This document shows, piece by piece, positions 41,934 to 50,723 of a DNA stretch of 64,000 nt. The notes under the pieces were generated by a model. The model ran no database searches, was not told the origin of the DNA, and saw nothing but the letters and a program-made list of their open reading frames with translations. The stretch's first letter is position 1. Each line of letters begins with the position of its first letter. A program made the position numbers and the translations under genes. The stretch spans positions 62,001-126,000 of the forward strand of contig CAKUZI010000006.1 in assembly GCA_934717855.1 (NCBI GenBank). The letters are read 5' to 3'. This stretch comes from an uncultured Candidatus Melainabacteria bacterium. Its GTDB lineage: Bacteria > Cyanobacteriota > Vampirovibrionia > Gastranaerophilales > Gastranaerophilaceae.

Positions 41934-44603
41934 ATGACAGCAACAAAAATTGAAGATTTACCTACAGTATACGACCCCAAAGAAACAGAAGACAGTATTT
42001 ATAAGTTTTGGGAAGATGGAGAATATTTTAAGGCTGATGCAAAAAGCGACAAACCGCCTTATTCTATCGTAATTCCGCCTCCAAATGTTACAGGTGTTTT
42101 GCATATGGGGCACGCTTTGGATGAAACATTGCAAGATATATTGGTTCGCTATCACAGAATGGCGGGCTACGAAACTCTTTGGGTTCCGGGAACAGATCAC
42201 GCAGGTTTGGCTACTCAAAACGTTGTTGAAAGACAATTGGCAAAAGAGGGATTGACTCGTTACGATTTAGGTAGAGAAAAATTTGTTGAAAGAACTTGGA
42301 AATGGACAAATGAACACAAAAGTGCAATTCTAGATCAATGTAAACGCTTAGGTGCTTCTTTCGACCGTTCAAGAGAAAGATTTACTTTTGACAAAGGTTG
42401 TTCAGACGCTGTTAAAGAAGTTTTTGTAAGACTTTATGAAAAAGGTTTAATTTATAAAGGTAAATATATTGTAAACTGGTGCCCTCGTTGCAACAGTGCA
42501 ATTTCTGATGTTGAAACAGAATATGCAACTGAACAAGGTCATATGTGGGAAATTTCTTATCCCGTTAAAGGTGAAAGTGGCGCAATTATTGTTGCTACTA
42601 CTCGTCCAGAAACTATCTTTGGTGATGTTGCTATTGCTGTTCACCCAGATGATCACAAGTATTCTGAATTAGTTGGAAAAACAGTTATTATTCCGCTTTC
42701 AGGTAGAGAAATTCCTATTATTGCTGATGAATATGTTGACAAAAACTTTGGGACAGGTGCTGTTAAAATTACTCCGGCACACGACCCTAATGACTTTGAA
42801 GTTGGTAAACGTCACAATTTGAAACCAATTTGGGTTATCAACAATGATGGTACAATGAAAGCTTGTGGAGAAGTTCCTGAAGAACTTCATGGGCTTGACA
42901 GGTATGAAGCAAGAGAAAAAATTGTTGGAATGCTTTCTTACAACAACTTTTTGCTAAGAACACGTGATCATGAACACAATGTAGGCAAATGTCAACGTTG
43001 CGGAACTACAATTGAACCGTTACTTTCTGAACAATGGTTTGTAAAAATGGAACCTTTGGCAAAAGAAGCTATCAAAGCTGTTAAAGACGGTAGAATTAAA
43101 TTTGTTCCTGATAGATGGGAAAAGAACTATTTAGGTTGGATGGAAAATATTCGTGATTGGTGTATTTCTCGTCAAATCTGGTGGGGACATCAAATTCCGG
43201 CTTATTATCACAAAGTTACAGGCGAAATGGTTGTAGCTAAAGAAAATCCGGATCCTGAAAATTACGTACAAGATACAGATTGTCTTGATACTTGGTTCTC
43301 ATCAGGATTGTGGCCGTTCTCTACAATGGGTTGGCCGAATACTGAGAGTGAAGATTTTAAGAAATTCTACCCTACAACAACGCTTGTAACAGGTTTTGAT
43401 ATTATTTTCTTCTGGGTTGCAAGAATGATTACTATGGGCTTGGAATTCACGAAAAAAGCTCCATTCTCAACAGTTTATATCCACGGCCTAATTCGCGATG
43501 AAAAAGGTCAAAAGATGTCAAAATCTAAAGGCAACACAATTGATCCAGTTAAAATTATTGACAAATATGGTTGTGACGCTTTGAGATTTACTATGACTTC
43601 ACTTTGTACATATGGCGGTCAAGATATCAAGATGAGCGAAGAAAGATTTGAATACGGTAGAAACTTTGCAAATAAAATCTGGAATGCTTCTAGATTTGTG
43701 TTGATGAACCTTGATGGCGTTGATAATAAAGATATTGATTATTCAAATCTTACAATTGCTGACAAGTGGATTTTGGACAAATTGAATAAGACAGCTAAGG
43801 AAGTTAATGAAAATATCAAAGAATTCAGAATTGGAGAAGTCGCTCACGTTCTTTATGATTTCTTCTGGAATTCATACTGCGATTGGTATGTTGAAATCGC
43901 TAAAATTCAACTTCAAGACGCTGAACTTAAAGCAAATACTCAACGAGTTTTGAGATACGTTCTTGATATGTCTTTGAGAATGCTTCACCCTGTAATGCCT
44001 CATATTACAGAACGAGTATGGCAATTGATTTCAAAACCATCTCAACAATTGGGTGACGATGAAATGAAATCAGCTATCATTGTTTCTAACTTCCCAATGT
44101 TTAGAAAAGAATTAGAATTCCCTAAAGAAGCTCAAGAAATGGAATTGGTGTTTGAAACAATTACTTCATTGAGAAATGTTCGTCAAAGTTTCAATATTTC
44201 ACCATCAATTAAGTGTGATATTGAAATTAGAGCAGAAAAAGATGAAAAACCGATTTTTGAAGAAATTGAAGCATATATCAAACGATTGGCAAGGGTGGAA
44301 AATATTTCTTATGCTGAGATGAACGCCCCTGTTCTTCCAAAGAGTGCAACAGCAGTTGTTTCAGCATCAAAGATAATTTTGCCGTTGGCGGATTTGATTG
44401 ATTTAGATGCTGAAATTGCTCGTCAACAAAAGAAATTGGATAAATTAACAAACGAAAAGAAATCACTTTCAGGAAGAATTAATAATCCGAAATTTGTAGC
44501 AAATGCTCCAAAAGAATTGATTGAACAAACAAAATCAAGAATTGAAGAAATTGAAGTTCAAGAAAAAACAATTTCAGATTTGATTGAATCTTTGAAAGCA
44601 TAG
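41934..44603 (+). CDS. valS: Valine--tRNA ligase
   Basis: 889 residues, class I synthetase. The HIGH-type motif HMGH lies near 59-62 and KMSKS at 527-531. The editing domain (about 200-350) contains TTRPET and DPND. A C-terminal anticodon-binding domain is followed by the Val-specific coiled coil (about 820-885). Charges tRNA-Val in the cytoplasm. Followed by a strong terminator. Confidence 0.98.
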   Translation: MTATKIEDLPTVYDPKETEDSIYKFWEDGEYFKADAKSDKPPYSIVIPPPNVTGVLHMGHALDETLQDILVRYHRMAGYETLWVPGTDHAGLATQNVVERQLAKEGLTRYDLGREKFVERTWKWTNEHKSAILDQCKRLGASFDRSRERFTFDKGCSDAVKEVFVRLYEKGLIYKGKYIVNWCPRCNSAISDVETEYATEQGHMWEISYPVKGESGAIIVATTRPETIFGDVAIAVHPDDHKYSELVGKTVIIPLSGREIPIIADEYVDKNFGTGAVKITPAHDPNDFEVGKRHNLKPIWVINNDGTMKACGEVPEELHGLDRYEAREKIVGMLSYNNFLLRTRDHEHNVGKCQRCGTTIEPLLSEQWFVKMEPLAKEAIKAVKDGRIKFVPDRWEKNYLGWMENIRDWCISRQIWWGHQIPAYYHKVTGEMVVAKENPDPENYVQDTDCLDTWFSSGLWPFSTMGWPNTESEDFKKFYPTTTLVTGFDIIFFWVARMITMGLEFTKKAPFSTVYIHGLIRDEKGQKMSKSKGNTIDPVKIIDKYGCDALRFTMTSLCTYGGQDIKMSEERFEYGRNFANKIWNASRFVLMNLDGVDNKDIDYSNLTIADKWILDKLNKTAKEVNENIKEFRIGEVAHVLYDFFWNSYCDWYVEIAKIQLQDAELKANTQRVLRYVLDMSLRMLHPVMPHITERVWQLISKPSQQLGDDEMKSAIIVSNFPMFRKELEFPKEAQEMELVFETITSLRNVRQSFNISPSIKCDIEIRAEKDEKPIFEEIEAYIKRLARVENISYAEMNAPVLPKSATAVVSASKIILPLADLIDLDAEIARQQKKLDKLTNEKKSLSGRINNPKFVANAPKELIEQTKSRIEEIEVQEKTISDLIESLKA

Positions 44604-44628
44604 GCAGGTTTCTTAATATAACTTTATT

Positions 44629-44669
44629 TAAAACGAAACATGTGGCAAAATATCTCATGTTTCGTTTTC
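44629..44669 (+). terminator. Terminator after valS
   Basis: AAAACGAAACATG pairs with CATGTTTCGTTTT around a 13-nt loop; T's on the 3' side. Confidence 0.85.
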
Positions 44670-44693
44670 TTATGAATAAAAAAGGAGAAAATT

Positions 44694-44801
44694 ATGTCTA
44701 AAGTTCCGGTAATAAAACCGTTTAACATTGCAGAATATGCAAGTCGCAACAAGTTCAATGTTTCTCAGTTTAACCCATTTTTGTTAAGTAAATTAACATA
44801 A
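44694..44801 (+). CDS. Small protein, 35 residues
   Basis: Not recognised. ATG at 44694 has a strong AAAGGAG site 7 nt upstream. It encodes MSKVPVIKPFNIAEYASRN..., ending in SQFNPFLLSKLT. It lies between the valS terminator and the S1-type gene, so it would need its own promoter or read-through. The combination of strong ribosome-binding site and continuous frame supports translation; the short length leaves doubt. Confidence 0.5.
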   Translation: MSKVPVIKPFNIAEYASRNKFNVSQFNPFLLSKLT

Positions 44802-44879
44802 AACTTTACAAATTTTAAAAAATTTGTTACAATGTTCACAAAGTTGACAGATTAGTGTCTTATGACAAATGGAGTAAAA

Positions 44880-45956
44880 ATGACATCAAGTGAGTTAGAT
44901 TTTGAAGAATTACTGAAAAAGTATGATTACAAATTTCAAAAAGGTGATTTAGTTAAAGGCATCGTATGTGGTTATGACAGCCAGGGCGTTATGGTTGATA
45001 TTGGCGCTAAAACAATTGCCGTTGTTCCTACACGTGAAGCTGTGGACAAAGATGAAAATGTTGAACAAAAATTCAAAAAAGGTGATGAATATGAGTTTTT
45101 GATTATCAGAGAAGAAGATGAAGATGGTAAATTTCTTCTTTCTAAAAAGAAAGTTGACCTTGCTTATGCTTGGAAAGAACTTGAAAAAGCAAAAGAAACT
45201 GATGAAACAATTCTTGGTACAATTGCCGGAGTTGTTAAAGGTGGTGTGCTTGTTGAAGTTTCAGGCGTAAGAGGTTTCATCCCATCATCTCAATTAAGAG
45301 TTAAAGAAAGTGAATTAGAAGTTGGTGGCAAAATTGAGGTTAAAATCCTTACTCTTGACCCTCAACAAAATAACTTTATTCTTTCTAATAAAAAGGTTTA
45401 TGACGATACAGTTGTTGAAGCTAGAAAAAATGTATTCTCTCAAATTGAAGCCGGTCAAATTGTAAAAGGTGATGTTGTTAGAATTACTGATTTCGGTGCT
45501 TTTATTGACTTAGGCGGTATTGATGGCTTGTTGCCATTGTCTCAATTGTCTTGGAGATGGATTGATCATCCGACAGACATTTTGAATGTTGGTGACAAAA
45601 TTGATGTTGAAGTTATCGCTGTTGATCACGACAAACAACGTGTATCATTGAGTTTGAAAAATCTTGAACCTGATCCTTGGGTTGAAGCTGAAAAGAATAT
45701 TAAAGAGGGTGACAAAGTGGAAGGTAAGATTACTAGAATTAAACACTTTGGCGCTTTTGTAGAAGTATTCCCTGGTGTTGAAGCTTTGTTGCCTCACGCA
45801 GAAGTTGTAGAATTGCAAAATCAAAAAGATTGCATTTTGCAAGTTGGCGACAAGGTTGATACTTATATTCTTAAGTTCAATCCTACAGATAAGAGAATTG
45901 CCTTGACAATTAATGCTGAAAAAGCTGAAGCAGGCGAAGAAAAACCTGAAGAATAG
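44880..45956 (+). CDS. rpsA: 30S ribosomal protein S1-type RNA-binding protein
   Basis: 358 residues with four S1 (OB-fold) domains (about 18-90, 105-170, 190-260, 277-345). The motif GVLVEVSGVRGFIPSSQL and the repeated ITDFGAFIDLGGIDGLLPLSQ pattern are characteristic. Full-length proteobacterial S1 has six domains; four-domain forms of about this length are usual in cyanobacteria and Firmicutes. It helps bring mRNA to the 30S subunit. ATG 44880 is preferred to 44862 because a GGAG site is 5 nt before it. Confidence 0.9.
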   Translation: MTSSELDFEELLKKYDYKFQKGDLVKGIVCGYDSQGVMVDIGAKTIAVVPTREAVDKDENVEQKFKKGDEYEFLIIREEDEDGKFLLSKKKVDLAYAWKELEKAKETDETILGTIAGVVKGGVLVEVSGVRGFIPSSQLRVKESELEVGGKIEVKILTLDPQQNNFILSNKKVYDDTVVEARKNVFSQIEAGQIVKGDVVRITDFGAFIDLGGIDGLLPLSQLSWRWIDHPTDILNVGDKIDVEVIAVDHDKQRVSLSLKNLEPDPWVEAEKNIKEGDKVEGKITRIKHFGAFVEVFPGVEALLPHAEVVELQNQKDCILQVGDKVDTYILKFNPTDKRIALTINAEKAEAGEEKPEE

Positions 45957-45976
45957 GTCTTTTTAAATATATAAAA

Positions 45977-46013
45977 CAAAGAGGTGTAACAGTTTTGTTG
46001 CACCTCTTTTTAT
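45977..46013 (+). terminator. Terminator after the S1-type gene
   Basis: AAAGAGGTG pairs with CACCTCTTT around a 16-nt loop, followed by T's. Confidence 0.85.
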
Positions 46014-46071
46014 TGAAAAAGTTTTTGTGAGGTAGAATGCCAAAATACCACATGTTAAGAAATGTAAAAAT

Positions 46072-46165
46072 GAATTTAAAATAGGCTCAAACCCTGTCAT
46101 AATGCCTCTATGCTATGCTATGCTATGCTGGGCGGGGCACTATGTCAATTTTTCCAGCCCTTACG
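46072..46165 (+). promoter_or_regulatory. TATGC-repeat promoter element, copy 3 (4 repeats)
   Basis: TTTAAAATAGGCTCAAACCCTG leads to an extended -10 TGTCATAAT (46095-46103), then GCCTC, four TATGC units (46109-46128) and GGGCGGGGCACTATGTCAATTTTTCC. Only the repeat number and minor bases differ from copy 1, which is 29.6 kb away. Confidence 0.75.
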
Positions 46166-46238
46166 TTTTTATAAATGAGTAAGGGAAATCGATTTCGGGG
46201 ATATTTGAAAAGTATAAAATTAGAAAGGAAAAATTGAT

Positions 46239-47075
46239 ATGGGTATTTCAAGAATTATGGGAAAAGTATTTGGATATGCAGGACGTAAAATGACATCTGC
46301 AGGTGCAAGATTTGAAGCAAAAGCTTCAAAATATACTGCAAAAGCAGTGAAAAGCGTAGAAAAAGAGGCAACAAAACCTGCAGTTCCACAAGGTCCAACT
46401 TTGTCAGAAATTATTTCAAAACAACCAAAGGCATTACCTGCGCCAACTCCACAACAATTAGTTGCAGAACGCCCACTATTGAATACAGCAAAACTTACTG
46501 GTTATGGGCCTGAACAATTGAATATGACACAAGTTATAACAAAAGATGGAACTCATATGAGATATTATCGTAAGCCAGGTAGTGATAGAGTTGTTTTTGA
46601 AACAGCTACAAAAGGTGCATTACGTACAGAACGTTTTCATGGCGCAAATGGTGATTTTACTTACTTAAAATCTGTAGAAAATGAAAAATATTTAGTTCAA
46701 AAACAAGGTGATTTAACATTTATTAATAAGCGCTCTATGGCTTATGATAGAGGAATGAAACAACAAGTCGGAACTGATATGGTTTTAGATAACAAATATG
46801 GCGCAAATTTAAAATTGGAAAAACAATATGGTACAAATGGTTATAGAAAAAATTCAGGTAATATTTATTTTAAAGATGGCTTCCGAAACAAATCATTTGA
46901 ATTTGATAAAAATGGTTGCGTACAGGTAAAAGGAAGCTATGTAGACCCTATTGAATATTTTGATTTCTATAGTAATAGAAATCCTCGTGAATTAGGATTA
47001 CAAATTTCTGAATATGGCAAAATAGAATATAAGCCAAATGTAATTGATAATTTATTATCTTCATACAAAGCATAG
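46239..47075 (+). CDS. Unknown protein, 278 residues, under the TATGC-repeat promoter
   Basis: Not recognised. AGAAAGGAAAA lies upstream of the ATG. The N-terminus (MGISRIMGKVFGYAGRKM) is amphipathic and basic, followed by a Lys/Ala-rich helix (about 25-45) and a Pro-rich linker (about 48-75). The C-terminal 190 residues are rich in Tyr, Gly, Asn and charged residues in a beta-like pattern with repeated K-D-G/K-Y-G turns (e.g. NKYGANLKLEKQYGTNGY). The turns recall toxin-type or RHS-like beta repeats, but no family match is claimed. Single gene with its own promoter and terminator. Confidence 0.8.
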   Translation: MGISRIMGKVFGYAGRKMTSAGARFEAKASKYTAKAVKSVEKEATKPAVPQGPTLSEIISKQPKALPAPTPQQLVAERPLLNTAKLTGYGPEQLNMTQVITKDGTHMRYYRKPGSDRVVFETATKGALRTERFHGANGDFTYLKSVENEKYLVQKQGDLTFINKRSMAYDRGMKQQVGTDMVLDNKYGANLKLEKQYGTNGYRKNSGNIYFKDGFRNKSFEFDKNGCVQVKGSYVDPIEYFDFYSNRNPRELGLQISEYGKIEYKPNVIDNLLSSYKA

Positions 47076-47091
47076 GTTTTATAACAAATAG

Positions 47092-47133
47092 AAAAACGAG
47101 TGGTGAAATGAAAATTTTCCCACTCGTTTTCTT
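47092..47133 (+). terminator. Terminator after the 278-residue gene
   Basis: AAAACGAGTGG pairs with CCACTCGTTTT around a 16-nt loop, followed by T-rich sequence. Confidence 0.85.
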
Positions 47134-47310
47134 TTCTCTTTAATTTATACGTATGAAATTTCTATTTTTTACTCATATAAATGTATGATTTTATCGATTT
47201 TTTTATATTAATTTTGTGATTTGTACCGTATAATTTTTTATATAATGTTGACTTTTGAAAAAACTTCATTATAAACCAAAATGAGCAGGTAGATTAAAGG
47301 AGAGCAGCTT

Positions 47311-48564
47311 ATGGGTATGGCAGCTTCACAAGCTAGATATTTAGGCTTGACAGCAAGAAAGACAAACGTAGAATATGAAGGACAACAGATTAACCAAGCT
47401 CGTACGGCTTTGGCAAATCAAAGTGCAAATACTTTTAATGAGTTGTTAGCCCTAGAAGTTCCAACTGCTCCTAGCACACAAGATTACACTACACTTCAAT
47501 ATTCATATCAAGACGGCACTAATACCGAAACTATTACGGATATGTCAGAGTTGGTAAATGATCCGGATGGTTACAATTATATGATTTCACATTATCATTA
47601 TGCAGATGTGTATACCGGAATTCAATCTAAAAAGACAAATCCTCAAGTAAGTTTTGAAACAAAAGCTGAAAAAAGTTTGGTTCCTAAAGATAGTGTAAAA
47701 TATGATGATGCTACAAAAACTTATACTGTGGATGGGCAGACTGTTTCTAAATATGATCCGTCTGTTCAAGAACAGAAAGATATCTATTCTAAGTTAGTTA
47801 CGGATTATCCTGATTTTGCTAAAGTAGATGTAAACAGTGTTTATACATATACTGATGCAGATGGTAAATTGGCGTTTACGACTTTATCAGATTTGAATAA
47901 GGCTGTTGCAGGAACTGCTGATTTAGGCTCATATAGAATTAACGAGAATGTTCCTGCTTATGTAGGAAACAGTGAAGTTCATCCGTATGATTCTGCTGAT
48001 ACGACTCAAAAAACAGCGTTAGAACAAATTCGTAAACAGTTCCCGGCAGAAAGCATTTCGTCTTCTGATGAAATTTATACTTGGACTTCAGGCGGAAAAA
48101 CTTATTTTGCAACTTTAGAGGATTTGAAAACGACTGCCCAAAGTGCCCCAGATCCTTCAAAACCAACAGAAAATCAAAATAAATTAACTATGTATAATGC
48201 AGAAAATGTTTCAACAAAAATTGAACAAAAACAAAGAGCGTTTGTTCAACTAGATGATTCTGGACGTCCGCAAAGTATTAGATATGAAGATACAACTGCT
48301 ACTTATGCCTTGAAAACAGAAACTACAACTGATGAAAATGCTTATAATGACGCAATGAATCAATATAATTATGATATGCAGGTTTACGAAAAGAAGATTG
48401 CTGATATTAACGCAAAAACTGAAAAAATTCAAGAACAAGATAGAACTCTTGAATTGCGCTTGAGACAGCTAGACACTGAACAAGAGGCTTTACAGACTGA
48501 AATGGAATCAGTTAAAAAGGTTATTGATAAAAATATCGAATCTACGTACAAAACTTTTGAATAA
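47311..48564 (+). CDS. Unknown 417-residue protein with helical ends, flagellar/export region
   Basis: Not recognised by family. AAAGGAGAG lies upstream. The N-terminus MGMAASQARYLGLTARKTNVEYEGQQINQ is an amphipathic helix like those of flagellar axial proteins. The middle (about 60-330) is Tyr/Thr/Asp-rich with repeated TYTV-DGQTVS-type segments. The C-terminus (about 360-417) is a coiled coil ending VIDKNIESTYKTF. The gene at 49862 ends in a similar way (MLDKNIQSSFRYS). It may be an export substrate of the FliF/FlhA system encoded 6 kb downstream (inference). It is followed at 22 nt by the next gene. Confidence 0.8.
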   Translation: MGMAASQARYLGLTARKTNVEYEGQQINQARTALANQSANTFNELLALEVPTAPSTQDYTTLQYSYQDGTNTETITDMSELVNDPDGYNYMISHYHYADVYTGIQSKKTNPQVSFETKAEKSLVPKDSVKYDDATKTYTVDGQTVSKYDPSVQEQKDIYSKLVTDYPDFAKVDVNSVYTYTDADGKLAFTTLSDLNKAVAGTADLGSYRINENVPAYVGNSEVHPYDSADTTQKTALEQIRKQFPAESISSSDEIYTWTSGGKTYFATLEDLKTTAQSAPDPSKPTENQNKLTMYNAENVSTKIEQKQRAFVQLDDSGRPQSIRYEDTTATYALKTETTTDENAYNDAMNQYNYDMQVYEKKIADINAKTEKIQEQDRTLELRLRQLDTEQEALQTEMESVKKVIDKNIESTYKTFE

Positions 48565-48586
48565 GATTAAGAGGTTTAAATTTTAA

Positions 48587-49405
48587 ATGGCTTACAAAAA
48601 TGATAGTTATCTTGTAATAGCAAATAAATTCGGGTCAGCCAGTGGCGATGCAAAGGCTCAGTTATGGGAAACATATGATCAACTTAGAGATTTAACTGTT
48701 TCCGGAAATGGGTTAGGCTCAGGTTTTGGGGCAACAGGCGGTTTCTTATATAATATCGCAAGTTTGTTGGCACCATCGTCTTTTGCAACCGTTTTTGGTG
48801 CTTCTCAAACAATGAATGTTCCCGGAACTTCTTATGCTTCAAGTTTTAATGGCGGATCTTCTTATGGAATAGATTCTTTGTATAACTTTTCAGGATTTCC
48901 GTCCGGCGCTGCTCCTGTTTCATGGGGATTAGATGGCTATGCAACTGGGGGGGCTTCTTCAATCGTGAGCGGTTGGGGAACAGATAGCGGAGTTGCAACC
49001 GGTTACGCATCAGGTGTTGGCGGAATTGCTGATGTTGCAAGTGCTGCAGCATATGGATTAGGTGCTGCAAACGGTTATGGGTTTTCTATGAAGAATTTGG
49101 TTATGCCTGTTGCAGGACTTATTTCAGGTTGGGGCGGAATTATGCAAGCTGCAGCGCCATATTTGGGCGAATACGGGCTTCCTGCTCTTGTAATGGGTAA
49201 TTTAATGCAGGGAACTTCTTCTGCCGCGTTGGCTGCTTATCAAAATGTAACAGGTAATATTACCGCAAATGCTGATACAATCCTTTCTCAAAAAGTTAGA
49301 AATATTGAAACGGTTTGTAAAATGCTTGATACGCAAGGCGATGTCGTTAAAAAGATGCTGAAAGACTCTATAGAGGGTGACAGTAAAGCAATTCAAAACA
49401 TGTAA
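48587..49405 (+). CDS. Unknown Gly/Ala/Ser-rich protein, 272 residues
   Basis: Not recognised. No signal peptide. Residues 1-50 are polar. Residues 50-215 are very rich in Gly, Ala and Ser with aromatic residues (ATGGFLYNIASLLAPS; GYASGVGGIADVASAA), containing two weakly hydrophobic stretches. The last 50 residues form a charged helix (NIETVCKMLDTQGDVVKKMLKD). Modular look of an exported structural protein; probably in one transcript with the 417-residue gene. The stop codon lies within the stem of a terminator. Confidence 0.75.
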   Translation: MAYKNDSYLVIANKFGSASGDAKAQLWETYDQLRDLTVSGNGLGSGFGATGGFLYNIASLLAPSSFATVFGASQTMNVPGTSYASSFNGGSSYGIDSLYNFSGFPSGAAPVSWGLDGYATGGASSIVSGWGTDSGVATGYASGVGGIADVASAAAYGLGAANGYGFSMKNLVMPVAGLISGWGGIMQAAAPYLGEYGLPALVMGNLMQGTSSAALAAYQNVTGNITANADTILSQKVRNIETVCKMLDTQGDVVKKMLKDSIEGDSKAIQNM

Positions 49406-49427
49406 ACAAAGTTTACATGTTTTTTGT
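49396..49427 (+). terminator. Terminator overlapping the stop codon of the Gly-rich gene
   Basis: ACATGTAAAC (49398-49407) pairs perfectly with GTTTACATGT (49411-49420) around a 3-nt loop, then T's. The TAA stop is in the 5' arm, so translating ribosomes would cover the stem. Confidence 0.85.
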
Positions 49428-49577
49428 TAACATTAAAGTTTATGAAAATTTATCCGTAATAATAAGAGTACTATGACTAACATGATTAAGACATGTTAAG
49501 CAAATGTTTCCAATCATGGCAATATTTGTGTGTAAATTGTTTTAATATACATGTAGGTCTAAAGTGTAAGGAGAAAA

Positions 49578-49850
49578 ATGCTTCGAGATACTTTAGAAAC
49601 GAATATAAAAAGGTTAATAGACTTCTTAATATATTCGAAAAACTTTCTGATAAGAAAGAATCCTATAAAATCAATGACAAATTCATTTGTTGAAGGCTTG
49701 AAAGAGTTTTTGACGATGAATAAGAAACGAAAGATGGCGCAATATAGATTAAACTATCACCGTCATCAGTTTCAAAAAATGGAACAGTTGATTGCAGAAA
49801 ACAATCAACACACGTTTCTGCAAGGTAATCACCTTAATGAAACAAGATAA
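49578..49850 (+). CDS. Small basic protein, 90 residues
   Basis: Not recognised. The ATG has an AAGGAG site. Helical and very basic (KKRKMAQYRLNYHRHQFQKM), without signal peptide. It begins the operon with the 108-residue coiled-coil gene, 11 nt downstream. Possible chaperone or regulator of an exported protein, by position only. Confidence 0.6.
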   Translation: MLRDTLETNIKRLIDFLIYSKNFLIRKNPIKSMTNSFVEGLKEFLTMNKKRKMAQYRLNYHRHQFQKMEQLIAENNQHTFLQGNHLNETR

Positions 49851-49861
49851 AGGAAGATAAA

Positions 49862-50188
49862 ATGGGATTACTTACCTCACAAATCAGATTAATGTATCTT
49901 CAACAACAAAGACTGGATTTGGAATACAAAATCCAATTGATTACCCAGACTAAAATGGGGTTGTCTCAGTCTGTAAGTGATTTGATGCAGGTTGGAAATG
50001 ATTATGATCCGGAGTCGCCTACAACCAAAATGCTTCAACAACGACAGGCGAAGTTGAAAGTTCTTGAACAAAAACTGGATATGCAAATGCAAGAATATCA
50101 AAACAGATTGAAAATGATTGATGCTGAATACGATTCTTGTAAAGGTATGTTAGATAAGAATATTCAAAGCTCATTTAGGTATTCATAA
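49862..50188 (+). CDS. Small coiled-coil protein, 108 residues, related in layout to the 417-residue protein
   Basis: Not recognised by family. AAGGAAGATAAA lies upstream. Almost entirely helical: MGLLTSQIRLMYLQQQRLDLEYKIQ, then a Gln-rich coiled coil (about 60-90), ending MLDKNIQSSFRYS. Both ends resemble those of the 417-residue protein 2.5 kb upstream: N-terminal (S)Q-R-L/Y-L helix and C-terminal DKNI-S-aromatic tail. The common pattern suggests a family of filament, needle or adaptor proteins for a flagellar-type exporter (inference). Confidence 0.75.
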   Translation: MGLLTSQIRLMYLQQQRLDLEYKIQLITQTKMGLSQSVSDLMQVGNDYDPESPTTKMLQQRQAKLKVLEQKLDMQMQEYQNRLKMIDAEYDSCKGMLDKNIQSSFRYS

Positions 50189-50196
50189 ATAAATTT

Positions 50197-50229
50197 TAAA
50201 AAGTAGAACTTACAGTTCTACTTTTTTTA
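50197..50229. terminator. Terminator between convergent genes
   Basis: AAAAAGTAGAAC pairs with GTTCTACTTTTT around a 5-nt loop; flanked by A's and T's, so it may work in both directions. Confidence 0.85.
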
Positions 50230-50258
50230 TTTAAGTCTTTGAGTTCTATAACTAATTT

Positions 50259-50702
50259 TTATTCTTCCAATTCTCGTCTAATGTCATCTACTGTAACATG
50301 AATAACTGGAGAGTTTTCGTCTTTGCGTAAAACAACATTTTTTATTCCAGATTGAACAATAAACCTTTTACACAATATGCAAATGAAATTATGTCCCCAA
50401 ATATACATTGTGGCATCTTTGCAACGATCTTGGCCTGCTTGGATAATTGCGTTTTGTTCAGCGTGTATTGAACGGCAAGTTTCGTAACGAGTTCCGGATT
50501 GAATATTGTTTTTTATTCGGTAACATTCCCCGCGTTCGTAACAAGATTCTACTTTAGATGGAGTTCCGTTGTAACCTGTTGCTTTAATTTTTTTATCTTC
50601 TCCGACTATTACAGCTCCGACTTGTGCTCTTAAACAATTTGAACGGCTTGCGCAAGTTTTTGCTAAATCTAAAAAATAGTCTTCCCAAGATTTTAATTCC
50701 AT
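50259..50702 (-). CDS. dCMP deaminase (ComEB family)
   Basis: 147 residues. The zinc site of cytidine/deoxycytidylate deaminases is formed by H80-A-E82 (catalytic Glu) and C108-x2-C111. RAQVGAVIV and GYNGTP are conserved. It makes dUMP from dCMP for thymidylate synthesis, in the cytoplasm. An AAAGGAA site lies upstream; the gene starts 21 nt after purH, probably one transcript. Confidence 0.92.
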   Translation of the reverse strand: MELKSWEDYFLDLAKTCASRSNCLRAQVGAVIVGEDKKIKATGYNGTPSKVESCYERGECYRIKNNIQSGTRYETCRSIHAEQNAIIQAGQDRCKDATMYIWGHNFICILCKRFIVQSGIKNVVLRKDENSPVIHVTVDDIRRELEE

Positions 50703-50723
50703 TATAAAATTCCTTTCGAATAA

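Noticed and set aside
49493..49693. Alternative frame overlapping the 90-residue gene
   Set aside because: No Shine-Dalgarno sequence, Cys-rich irregular composition, and it overlaps the frame that has an AAGGAG site.
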